The notes under the pieces are model-generated. The model was not told the DNA's origin. It saw nothing but the letters and a program-made list of their open reading frames with translations, and ran no database searches. Both the position numbers and the translations under genes were made by a program. Of a DNA stretch of 64,000 nt, positions 48,166-57,000 are shown piece by piece. The first letter of the stretch is position 1; every line of letters starts with the position of its first letter. The stretch covers positions 2,418,001 through 2,482,000 of the forward strand of contig NZ_CP149940.1 of NCBI RefSeq assembly GCF_037948395.1, read 5' to 3'. This stretch comes from Serratia nevei. GTDB lineage: Bacteria > Pseudomonadota > Gammaproteobacteria > Enterobacterales > Enterobacteriaceae.

Positions 48166-48732
48166 ATGTCAGATATCAATACGTTAAAACCGCACCCGGC
48201 GGCAGCGCCGGGCAACGCGGAGCTGTTTGTGGGCTTTCTGTGGCTGGGGCTGATCGGCTTCGGCGGCGTGCTGCCGCTGGCGCGCAGCATGCTGGTGGAG
48301 CGCCGGCGCTGGCTGAGCGGCGAACAGTTTACCGAGCTGCTCGGGCTGTGCCAGTTTCTGCCCGGCGGCAACGTGATCAACCTGTCGGTGGCGGTGGGCA
48401 TGGAGTTTCGCGGGCTGCGCGGCGCGCTGTGCGCCTTGCTGGGCCTCATCAGCGCGCCGACGGCGATCGTGGTGGGGTTGGGCGTGGTCTACGCCCGCTT
48501 CCAAAACGATCCGCATGTGCAGCATGTGTTCGCCGGGCTGGCCGCCGCCGCGGCCGGGCTGCTGCTCTCGACCGGGATCAAGATGCTGCTGCCGCTGCGC
48601 GGTAAATGGCCGGCGCTGGCGATCGTCGCGCTGGCCTTGATCGCCATCGCCTGGCTGCGCCTGCCGCTGCTGCCGACCATGCTGGTGCTGGCGCCGCTGA
48701 GCATTCTGCTGATGTGGCGGTGGCCGTCATGA
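48166..48732 (+). CDS. Chromate transporter, N-terminal half (single CHR domain)
   Basis: A 188-residue membrane protein with one CHR domain: LWLGLIGFGGVLPLARSML and the LCQFLPGGNVINLS loop. Such half-size proteins pair with a second one to make a full ChrA-like anion transporter. The ATG at 48166 is chosen over a long in-frame extension that runs antisense to the LysR gene. It overlaps the second half by 4 bp. Confidence 0.9.
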   Translation: MSDINTLKPHPAAAPGNAELFVGFLWLGLIGFGGVLPLARSMLVERRRWLSGEQFTELLGLCQFLPGGNVINLSVAVGMEFRGLRGALCALLGLISAPTAIVVGLGVVYARFQNDPHVQHVFAGLAAAAAGLLLSTGIKMLLPLRGKWPALAIVALALIAIAWLRLPLLPTMLVLAPLSILLMWRWPS

Positions 48733-49250
48733 GCGGGGTTCTGATTGCGTTGGCGCTGATCTTCACCGAGCTCTCTCTGCTGGCGTTTGGCGGCGGTATG
48801 ACCATTCTGCCGGAGATGCAGCGGCAGGTGGTGGAGGTGCATCAATGGATGAGCGCCCAGGAGTTCAGCGCGCTGTTCGCCATGGCGCAGGCCGCGCCGG
48901 GGCCGAACATGATGATCGTGCCGTTGGTCGGTTGGCACGTCGCCGGCTGGGCGGGGCTGCTGGTTTCTTCGGTCGCCAAGTTCGGGCCGTCTTCCATCGT
49001 CACGCTGCTGGTGATGGGCGCCTGGCGGCGCTTTAAGGATCGCCCGTGGCGCCGCATCGTGCAGGCCGGGCTGGTGCCGCTGACCGTGGGGTTGGTGGCG
49101 GCCAGCGGTATCTTGATCGCCGAGGCTTCCGCACCCAGCTGGCGGCTGGCGGCGATCGTGGCGCTGGCGACGGGGCTGAGCATGAGCAAGCGCCTCCATC
49201 CGCTGTGGGTGCTGGCGGGCGGCGCGCTGCTCGGGCTGCTGTTCGCCTGA
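48729..49250 (+). CDS. Chromate transporter, C-terminal half (single CHR domain)
   Basis: A 173-residue membrane protein with the second CHR domain: LSLLAFGGGMTILPEMQRQ and MAQAAPGPNMMIVPLVG. The ATG at 48729 overlaps the stop of the first half (ATGA), so the halves are made in equal amounts and likely form a heterodimer. Substrate may be chromate or another oxyanion. Confidence 0.9.
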   Translation: MSGVLIALALIFTELSLLAFGGGMTILPEMQRQVVEVHQWMSAQEFSALFAMAQAAPGPNMMIVPLVGWHVAGWAGLLVSSVAKFGPSSIVTLLVMGAWRRFKDRPWRRIVQAGLVPLTVGLVAASGILIAEASAPSWRLAAIVALATGLSMSKRLHPLWVLAGGALLGLLFA

Positions 49251-49254
49251 GGGA

Positions 49255-49665
49255 TTAGCGCGGGATCAGCACAAAGCGCGAAGGGCCGCCGCGATCGATC
49301 AGCTCATAGCGCTTTGGCGCGGTCAGGGCCAGAAACGCCACCATGCTGCCTTCGGCGTCGGTCAGCGTCATGCCGTCCGGCGTCGGCCGCCAGGCGACCG
49401 GCAACGTTTGCAGCGCCAGCGGTTGCAGGCACTGGGCGGAGGCGCTGAAGCGGAAGGCGTTGGTGTTGGCCACCGCTTCGTCGCTCAGCTGCACCTCGCA
49501 GACGGTTTTACCGTCGCCGATGGCGGCAAGCTGCCAGTCGCCCTTCAGCGCGGCGGGTTCCAGCAACGGCAGTGAACTGCCCAGGGCACTGCTGCACAAT
49601 ACGCTCATAACGACTCCTGTCAGGCTGGCGCGGCGCAAGGCGCGCATAAGGAAATGGGTTGGCAT
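49255..49665 (-). CDS. inh: Serralysin inhibitor of the Inh/AprI family
   Basis: A 136-residue periplasmic inhibitor. The signal peptide ends near residue 30 (SVLCSSALGS). The mature part has the family tryptophan segment LKGDWQLA, the two cysteines (TVCEVQL, AQCLQPL) that form a disulfide, and WRPTPDGMTLTDAEGSMVAF, which is close to Erwinia Inh. It blocks serralysin in the periplasm by inserting its N-terminus into the active-site cleft. Divergent from the protease at 50020. The ATG at 49665 has GGAG upstream; an in-frame ATG at 49647 is possible. Confidence 0.9.
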   Translation of the reverse strand: MPTHFLMRALRRASLTGVVMSVLCSSALGSSLPLLEPAALKGDWQLAAIGDGKTVCEVQLSDEAVANTNAFRFSASAQCLQPLALQTLPVAWRPTPDGMTLTDAEGSMVAFLALTAPKRYELIDRGGPSRFVLIPR

Positions 49666-50019
49666 CGGGTCACTCCTTTCGGCTGTCCGTTCACACCTTA
49701 GCACGTTCCCTGCGGGATGATGAGGCAAGGATTAGGTTTTTTAATCCTCGATAATTCTGATCTAACCGGCGATAACATGCCCATAAAGACGAGTCATTAG
49801 CCCGCCGATACGCTTATCTTTCTCATTAATACTGCGCTAATACAAATCGTTATGATTATTTCCGTCTTAACGCCCGGCGCGATGATGCACGGCGGCGTCG
49901 GGTCGCGCCGTCGGGGTTAATTACTATACTGGTCAATCCTAAGCCTTGGCTTAGATTAGAACGACTGATGAATAGTCTTACAAAGCGAGTGGATTCCTAC
50001 TGTGTAAAAGGAGAATGCA
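49666..50019. promoter_or_regulatory. Divergent inh / serralysin control region
   Basis: This 354-bp AT-rich region contains two inverted repeats: AGGATTA with TAATCCT (49728-49748) on the inh side, and the 16-bp palindrome CTAAGCC-TT-GGCTTAG (49939-49954) on the protease side, 66 bp before the protease ATG. An AAAGGAGAA ribosome site precedes the protease start. No gene is present. Confidence 0.6.
49939..49954. promoter_or_regulatory. Perfect 16-bp palindrome before the serralysin gene
   Basis: CTAAGCC (49939-49945) and GGCTTAG (49948-49954) are separated by TT. Size fits a dimeric repressor or activator site in the protease promoter. No T-run follows, so it is not a terminator. Confidence 0.5.
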
Positions 50020-51636
50020 ATGAGCAGTCGCCACAACGATATTTTGCAAGATGACGATGAGTTCACCAGCCTGTCCGCCACATCTCCCAACGATCATAAC
50101 TATCAGTTTTACTATCACCGACCCGGCAGCCTCTATGATGGGTTAGGGTACGGCGCGCTGTTTACGCTGGACAACGCCAACCTGTACAGCAACCAGCGCG
50201 GCGGAGCAGCCATCAACAATCTGGGTAAAATCCGCGATAACTTCAGCTTCGATCGCGCCGCCGATCAGCTGACGCGGCCGGGCCTGACGCACAACGGCGA
50301 TCAGGTCTATCACCAGCCGGTGGCGCTGACCTATTCCTTCCTGACGCAGAGCGCGCTGAACCGCATCGGCCAAACCGGTGACGGTGACAAGGGGCTGCAA
50401 CCGCTGACTCAGGCGGCGCAGGCACAGGCGCTGAAATCGATGCAGGCCTGGGCCGACGTGGCGAATGTGACCTTTACCGAGGCGGCGTCCACCGATATCA
50501 ACCACCGCGCGGACATCACCTTCGCGTACTTCACCCAGCGCGCCGACGGCAGCACCGCCGCCGGCAGCGGCCCGAATGCCATCAACGCGTACGCCTATTA
50601 CCCGCCGAGCTCCAAGCCGGGCAGCGATAACGCCTTTGCCGGCACGGTGTGGTTCAACAAAAACTTCGCCACCCATCAGGCGCCGGTTAGCGGCGACTTC
50701 AGCAGCCAGACCTTCACCCACGAGCTGGGGCATGCCCTGGGGCTGGCGCACCCGGGATCTTATGACGCCTCGTTGGGCAACCCGAGCTACCAGAACGATG
50801 CCGCTTACTATCAGGATTCGTTGCAATACTCGATCATGAGCTATTTCAACGCCGGTTATACCGGCGCCGACACCAAAGGGATGTACGGCTATGGCCCGAT
50901 GGTGGATGACATCGCCGCGATCCAAAAATTGTACGGCGCTAACATGAGCACCCGCACCGGCGACACGGTGTACGGCTTCAACTCCAACACCGGGCGCGAT
51001 TTCCTGACCGCCACGGCGGACAACGGCAAACCGGTCAACTTCGCGGTGTGGGACGCCGGCGGCAACGACACGCTGGACTTCTCCGGCTACAGCCAGCAGC
51101 AGATGATCAACCTGAACGACGGCGCGTTCTCCAGCGTCGGCGGCGGCACGCAGAACGTCGCCATCGCGCGCGGGGCGATCATCGAGAACGCCATCGGCGG
51201 CAGCGGGCGCGATGTGATCATCGGCAACGATCAGGACAACCTGCTGGCGGGCAACGCCGGTTCGGACATCCTGTACGGCGGGATGGGGGCGGATCATCTG
51301 TGGGGCGGCAAAGACGCCAACAACTTCACCGACTATTTCGTCTATCTCAATGCCAAAGAGTCCACGGTGGCGGCGTTCGACGTGATTGAAGACTTCGAGC
51401 ACGGCATCGACAAGATCGATCTCTCCGGCCTGCGCTTCAACAACAGCCTGAGCGAGCTGCGCTTTATCGACAGCGGCAGCGCCTTCAGCGGCCAGAAAGG
51501 CGAGATCCAGCTCAACTTCGACGCCTTCAACGGCACCACCGATCTGCTGATGAACACCCACAGCAACAGCTACGCCGCCGACTTCAAGATCCATGTGGTC
51601 GGGCAGGTGGAGCAGAGCGATATTCTGTTTGCCTGA
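50020..51636 (+). CDS. Serralysin-family secreted metalloprotease (M10B)
   Basis: A 538-residue zinc protease. The site HELGHALGLAHPGSYD has H234, E235, H238 and H244; the Met-turn is SIMSYF. RTX calcium repeats follow (GGSGRDVIIGNDQDNLLAGN and onwards), then a C-terminal secretion domain. It is a paralogue of, not identical to, the classical S. marcescens serralysin: it has a longer N-terminus and ends DILFA rather than the usual acidic-plus-hydrophobic DxxV. Export should be by a type I ABC system, but no lip/prt exporter genes are adjacent. A strong terminator follows. Confidence 0.94.
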   Translation: MSSRHNDILQDDDEFTSLSATSPNDHNYQFYYHRPGSLYDGLGYGALFTLDNANLYSNQRGGAAINNLGKIRDNFSFDRAADQLTRPGLTHNGDQVYHQPVALTYSFLTQSALNRIGQTGDGDKGLQPLTQAAQAQALKSMQAWADVANVTFTEAASTDINHRADITFAYFTQRADGSTAAGSGPNAINAYAYYPPSSKPGSDNAFAGTVWFNKNFATHQAPVSGDFSSQTFTHELGHALGLAHPGSYDASLGNPSYQNDAAYYQDSLQYSIMSYFNAGYTGADTKGMYGYGPMVDDIAAIQKLYGANMSTRTGDTVYGFNSNTGRDFLTATADNGKPVNFAVWDAGGNDTLDFSGYSQQQMINLNDGAFSSVGGGTQNVAIARGAIIENAIGGSGRDVIIGNDQDNLLAGNAGSDILYGGMGADHLWGGKDANNFTDYFVYLNAKESTVAAFDVIEDFEHGIDKIDLSGLRFNNSLSELRFIDSGSAFSGQKGEIQLNFDAFNGTTDLLMNTHSNSYAADFKIHVVGQVEQSDILFA

Positions 51637-51655
51637 GGGTGAGGAAGGAAAAGAG

Positions 51656-51680
51656 AAAAGGGCCGAACGGCCCTTTTTTT
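51656..51680. terminator. Intrinsic terminator after the serralysin gene
   Basis: GGGCC (51660-51664) pairs with GGCCC (51669-51673) around GAAC, extended by A/T pairs and followed by seven T. It also overlaps the stop codon of the convergent reductase gene at 51679. Confidence 0.85.
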
Positions 51681-52329
51681 ACGCCTGGGCCGCCGCCGCG
51701 CTTTCCGCCACGAAGGAGCCGGTCGCCACCGCGCCGGCGCGGCGGTAGTGGGCCACGATCACGCCGCCGGGCGAGACCACCGATTGGGCCAGCGTAAAGG
51801 CCGCCGGCGCCGCGTTGTCATCGAACAGCCGCTTGCCGCCGCCGAGCAGCACCGGGTAGGTGAGCAGGCGCAGTTCGTCCACCAGATCGTTGGCCAGCAG
51901 CTGCTGCATCAGCGTGCTGCTGCCCTGCACCAGCAGCACCGGCCCCTGGGTGCGCTTCAGCTCGCGCAGCCGGGCGATGATGTCCCGCCCCAGCCACTGG
52001 CTGTTCTGCCACGCCAGCGTCTCGCCGTGGTGGGTGGCGACGTACTTGGTGGCCTGATTGAACACGCGGGCGATATCGGCGGAAAACGGATCGGCCTCGT
52101 CGGTGATCTGCGGCCAGTAGCCGGCGAAAATGTCGTAGGTGCGCCGCCCCAGCAGCAGATCGAACGGCGCGGAGAAAAGATCGCCCATCGTTTCCGCAAT
52201 GGCGTCATCCCAGTAGGGGGCTGTCCAGCCGCCGAATTGAAAGCCGCCGCTGCGATCTTCGTCCTGCCCGCCCGGCGCCTGCATCACGCCGTCGAGGCTG
52301 ACGAAGGCGCTGGCAATAATCTGTCGCAT
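51679..52329 (-). CDS. RibD C-terminal/dihydrofolate-reductase-fold protein
   Basis: A 216-residue reductase-like protein of the YyaP/YwjB group: start IIASAFVSLDGVMQAPGG, the LLGRRTYDIFAGYWP loop and VQGSSTLMQQLLANDLVDEL in the second half, all typical of the NADPH-binding RibD C-terminal fold. The substrate is unknown; the group is not proven to reduce folate. Convergent with serralysin. Confidence 0.85.
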   Translation of the reverse strand: MRQIIASAFVSLDGVMQAPGGQDEDRSGGFQFGGWTAPYWDDAIAETMGDLFSAPFDLLLGRRTYDIFAGYWPQITDEADPFSADIARVFNQATKYVATHHGETLAWQNSQWLGRDIIARLRELKRTQGPVLLVQGSSTLMQQLLANDLVDELRLLTYPVLLGGGKRLFDDNAAPAAFTLAQSVVSPGGVIVAHYRRAGAVATGSFVAESAAAAQA

Positions 52330-52398
52330 GGCTGTCTCCTGCCGTTGAGTGCCAGCTGAAAGTTTAGCCGCCGCGCGGCGGCTACGCCAACCGGCCGC

Positions 52399-53400
52399 TC
52401 AGGGCTGCAGCGCCTTGAGCAGTGCCTGATGGAAACGCTCCGGTTCTTCCATTTGCGGCGCATGGCCCAGCCCGGCGAACTCGATCAGCGTGGCGTGCGG
52501 GATCAGCTTCGCCGCCTGTTTGCCCAGCTCCGCGTAGTGGCCGATCCTGGCCTTGACCGCCGGCGGGGCGATATCGCTGCCGATGGCGGTGGTGTCGGCG
52601 GTGCCGATCATCAGCGTAGTGGGGGTTTGCAGATCCTTGAACTCGTAATACACCGGCTGGGTGAAGATCATGTCGTAGATCAGCGCCGAGTTCCACGCCA
52701 CCAGGCGATGGCCCGGCCCGTTGTTCAGCCCGGCCAGCATATCCACCCAGCGATCGTACTCCGGCTTCCAGTTGCCACCGTAGTAGGTGCGCTGCTCATA
52801 GTTGCGGATGCCCTCGGCGGTGGTGTTCAGCTCGCGCTCGAACCATTGATCGACGCTGCGCCACGGCACGCCTTTGGCCTTCCAGTCCTCGAGGCCGATC
52901 GGGTTGACCATGACCAATTGCTCGACTGCCTGCGGATACATCAGGCTGTAGCGCGTGGCCAGCATGCCGCCGGTGGAGTGGCCGATGACGATGGCCCGGC
53001 TGATTTTCAGGTTCTGCAGCAGGCCGTGGGTATTTTGCGCCAGCTGTTGGAAGCTGTACTGGTAATGCGCCGGTTTTGTGGAGGAGCAAAAGCCGATTTG
53101 ATCCGGCGCGATCACGCGGTAGCCGGCCTTGCTCAGCGCCTTGATGGTGTCCTGCCAGGTGGCGGCGCAGAAGTTTTTACCGTGCAGCAACAGCGCGGTG
53201 CGGCCGTTGGCGGCGCCTTCCGGCGGCACGTCCATATAGCCCATTTTTAACGGCTGCCCCTGCGAGGTGAAGCTGAACTGCTGCAACGGGTAGGGGTAGT
53301 GAAAACCCTGCAGCTCCGGGCCGAACTTCGGCGTTTCGGCGGCGGCGGGGAACGCGGCCAGCGTGGCGCACAGCAGCGCGCTACGGGTGAATCTCAGCAT
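52399..53400 (-). CDS. Secreted alpha/beta hydrolase
   Basis: A 333-residue serine hydrolase with a signal peptide (LRFTRSALLCATLAAFPAAA). The nucleophile is the serine in VIGHSTGGMLA, the acid is likely the D in MIGTADTTA and the histidine in AGLGHAPQME. The ATG at 53400 with GGAGATCAGG is chosen over an upstream in-frame start at 53529. Relatives act as esterases or epoxide/haloalkane-type hydrolases; the substrate is not known. Confidence 0.87.
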   Translation of the reverse strand: MLRFTRSALLCATLAAFPAAAETPKFGPELQGFHYPYPLQQFSFTSQGQPLKMGYMDVPPEGAANGRTALLLHGKNFCAATWQDTIKALSKAGYRVIAPDQIGFCSSTKPAHYQYSFQQLAQNTHGLLQNLKISRAIVIGHSTGGMLATRYSLMYPQAVEQLVMVNPIGLEDWKAKGVPWRSVDQWFERELNTTAEGIRNYEQRTYYGGNWKPEYDRWVDMLAGLNNGPGHRLVAWNSALIYDMIFTQPVYYEFKDLQTPTTLMIGTADTTAIGSDIAPPAVKARIGHYAELGKQAAKLIPHATLIEFAGLGHAPQMEEPERFHQALLKALQP

Positions 53401-53634
53401 CCTGATCTCCTGAAAAACGGACGATAGCCGAGTATAGCCATAATCAGGGCGTCGGCGCGCCGATGGTTTCAGATAATTCTGTAATGTTACGGCCCGATTC
53501 CGGGCAAGGTTCCGGCCACGGCCTTGCACACAGTGAACGCGGTCACGCCGCGCAACATTGGCGGTGCCTGATGGTTTTATTTCAAGGCTAAGTTATGCGA
53601 TGCTTAAGCATTATTTATGCAAAAGGATCCTCGC

Positions 53635-54066
53635 ATGTCCGCTTTATCCCGCTGCGCTTTCAGCGAAGGCAGCGTCGCTTTGCCAGAAGGCTATGCCGAT
53701 CGCACCGTCAACGTGCTGTTGGCCGGCGATGATGTTTCCCCCTCAATCAATATTTCCCGCGATGCGCTGCAGCCGGCGGAAAACCTCGAAGGCTACGTCA
53801 CCCGCCAGCTCGATGCGCTGGCGCAGGGGCTGAAAGGCTGGGCGTTCAAAAGCCGCGAGCCGGCGACGCTGGGCGATGGATTAACCGCCGGTGAATGGGT
53901 GCGCGTCAGCTACCTGCGCGACGGCAAGCGCATCTGGCAAAACCAGGCGGTGTTCGCGCTGGCGGAGGGCCGGGTGCTGGTGTTCACCCTGGCGATGGCG
54001 CGTAAGCTGACGCCGCAAGATGACGCCCTGCTCCAGCAGGTGCTGAGCAGCTACCGGGCGGCATAA
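53635..54066 (+). CDS. eagR: EagR-type chaperone (DcrB/DUF1795 family) for the Rhs effector
   Basis: A 143-residue protein of the DUF1795 family. Eag proteins bind and shield the N-terminal transmembrane helices of PAAR-containing T6SS effectors until they are loaded on the VgrG spike. The ATG at 53635, with AAGGA upstream, is chosen; an in-frame ATG at 53617 is possible. It precedes rhs by 31 bp, the arrangement known for S. marcescens eagR-rhs-rhsI loci. Confidence 0.9.
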   Translation: MSALSRCAFSEGSVALPEGYADRTVNVLLAGDDVSPSINISRDALQPAENLEGYVTRQLDALAQGLKGWAFKSREPATLGDGLTAGEWVRVSYLRDGKRIWQNQAVFALAEGRVLVFTLAMARKLTPQDDALLQQVLSSYRAA

Positions 54067-54097
54067 CGATGAACCCTTCACGTAAAAGGACCTTACG

Positions 54098-57000
54098 ATG
54101 ACCGAAGCGGCCCGCGTCGGCGATACCATCGGGCATTCCCATGCCCTGGCCGGCATGATTGCCGGCACCCTTGTCGGCGGCCTGATCGCCGCCGCAGGCG
54201 CGGTGGCGGCGGGTGCGCTGTTCGTCGCCGGCCTGGCGGCTTCCTGTATTGGCGTTGGCGTGTTGCTCATCGGCGCCAGCCTGGCGGTGGGGTATCTCAC
54301 CGGGGAGGCGGCCACCGCGGCGCGCGACGGCATTGCCGACGCCGGTGCCGGTAGCCTGACCCCCAAAGGCAATATCGTCACCGGCTCCCCCAACGTCTTC
54401 ATCAACGGCAAACCCGCCGCGCTCGCCACCAACAGCCAGGTGGCCTGCAGCGACGACGGCCCGAGCATGCAGATGGCGCAGGGTTCCGACAAGGTCAGCA
54501 TCAACGGCCAGCCCGCCTCGCGTGTGGGGGACAAAACCAACTGCGACGCGCAGGTAATGGAAGGCTCGCCCAACGTGTTTATCGGCGGCGGCACCGTCAC
54601 TACCTTGCCGATCAAGCCCGAAGTGCCGGATTGGTTGTACAAGGTCTCTGACCTGACGCTGCTGTTCGCCGGCCTGGTGGGTGGCGTGGGCGGCGCCGCC
54701 GGCAAGCTGGGGGCGCTCGGCAAACTGCTGGGCAAGCTGCCCGGCATCAACAAGCTGGCGCGCATCGCCTGCCGCGCCGGCACCTTGATGACCGCCACCG
54801 CCGCCGTCGGCATTATCGCCCGGCCGGTGGATATCGTCAGCGGCCAGAAATTCCTCGACGGCGAAGACGATCTCGATTTCGTGCTGCCTTCGCGCCTGCC
54901 GGTCGCCTGGCAGCGCTATTGGCGCAGCGGCAACCCCGGCGACGGCGTACTGGGCCGCGGCTGGAACCTGTTCTGGGAGAGCAGCCTGCAGCCGTATCAG
55001 GACGGCCTGGTATGGCGCGCCCCTTCCGGCGACTTCGTCGCTTTCCCGCAGGTGCCGCGCGGCCACAAAACCTACTGCGAAGCCGAAAAATGCTGGCTGA
55101 TGCACAACGACGACGGCAGCTGGCAGCTGTTTGACGTCGGCGAACAGATTTTCCACTACCCGCCGCTGGCGGGCGACCAGCCGAGCCGGCTCAGCATGAT
55201 CACCGACGCCATCGGCAACGCCACCTCGCTGTTTTACGACGACGAGGGGTTGCTGAGCGAACTGGTGGACAGCGCCGGGCAGCGCCTGATGTGCCGCTAT
55301 GCGCAGGGCCGCCTGCGCGAAGTGGCGCTGCAAACCGCCGAAGGCGAACGGACGCTGGCGCGCTACGGCTACGATGAGCAGGGCCAACTGACGACGGTGA
55401 GCAACCGCGCCGGTGAGGTAACGCGCCGTTTTGGCTGGCGCGACGGCCTGATGATCAGCCACCAGGACGCCGCCGGGTTGCTGAACGAATACCAATGGCA
55501 AGAGATCGACGGCGTGCCGCGCGTGACGGCCTACCGCAACAGCGCCGGGGAATCCCTTGAGTTCGGCTATGACTTCGCCGGCGGGCGCCGCAGCGCGGTG
55601 CGCGGCGACGGCAAGCGGGCGGAGTGGCGGCTGGATGACGACGACAACGTCGCGCAGTACACCGATTTCGACCAGCGCCGCTACGGTTTTATCTACCAAC
55701 GCGGCGAGCTGTGCAGCGTGCTGCTGCCCGGCGGCGCGCAGCGCCAGAGCGAATGGGACCCTTACGGCCGCCTGCTGTCGGAGACCGATCCGCTCGGCCG
55801 CGTGACGCGCTATCAATATTCGCGCAACAGCGGCCGGCTGTTCGCCGTCGCGTACCCGGACGGCAGCAGCGAGGCGCAGCATTGGGACACGCTGGGGCGC
55901 CCGACGCGCTATGTCGATGCCCTGGGCAATGCCACGCTGTACCGCTATCCGGATGACGAAGAGAGCCTGCCGGCCGGCGTGATCGACGCGCTGGGCGGGG
56001 AGGTGAAGCTGGAGTGGGACGCCCGCGGCCAGCTGACGCGCTACACCGACTGTTCCGGCAGCGTCACGGCTTATACCTACGATGCGCTGGGGCAACTGAC
56101 GGCACAGACCGATGCCGAAGGCCATCAGACCCATTACCGGTGGGATAACGGCGGCCGCCTGCACACCCTGATCCACCCGGACGGCGGCGAAGAGCGCTTT
56201 AACTGGAATGCGCACGGCCAGCTGGCCGAACATCAGGACGCGCTGGGCAGCCTGACCCGCTGGCAGTACAACGCCCTGGGGCTGCCGGTCAGCATCACCG
56301 ACCGCATCAACCGCACCCGGCGCTATCACTACAGCCCGCAGGGCTGGCTGACGCGGCTGGAGAACGGTAACGGCGGCGACTACCGCTTCAGCTACGATGC
56401 GGTGGGCCGCGTGCTGGCCGAAGAGCGCCCGGACGACACCCGCCACTATTATCGCTACGGCGCGGCCGGGCTGCTGGAGGAGCACCGCGAGGTTGGCCTG
56501 CCGGGCAGCACGGGCGAGCTGACGCAGCGCGAACAGCGCTTCCGCTTCGACGAGGCCGGGCAGCTGGTCTGGCGCGGCAACGCCAGCGCGGAATGGCATT
56601 ACCGCTTCGACGCCATGGGGCGGCTGCGCGAGCTGAACCGCCTGCCGACGGCGAGCGGCGCGGCGCTGGGCATCGAGCCGGACAGCGTGCAGATGCGCTA
56701 TGACGCCGCCGGGCGGCTGCTCGGTGAGCAGAGCGTGAATGGCGAGCTGCAATACCAGTGGGATGCGCTGGCCAACCTGCAGGCGCTGACGCTGCCGCAG
56801 GGCGATCGCCTGCGGTGGCTGTATTACGGCTCCGGCCACGCCAGCGCTATCAAATTCAACCAGCAGGTGGTGAGCGAATTCACCCGCGATCGCCTGCACC
56901 GGGAAACCGGCCGCAGCCAGGGCGCGCTGCAGCAGCAGCGGCGTTACGACGCCATGGGGCGCCGCAGCTGGCAAAGCAGCGCCTTCGGCCACGACAAACT

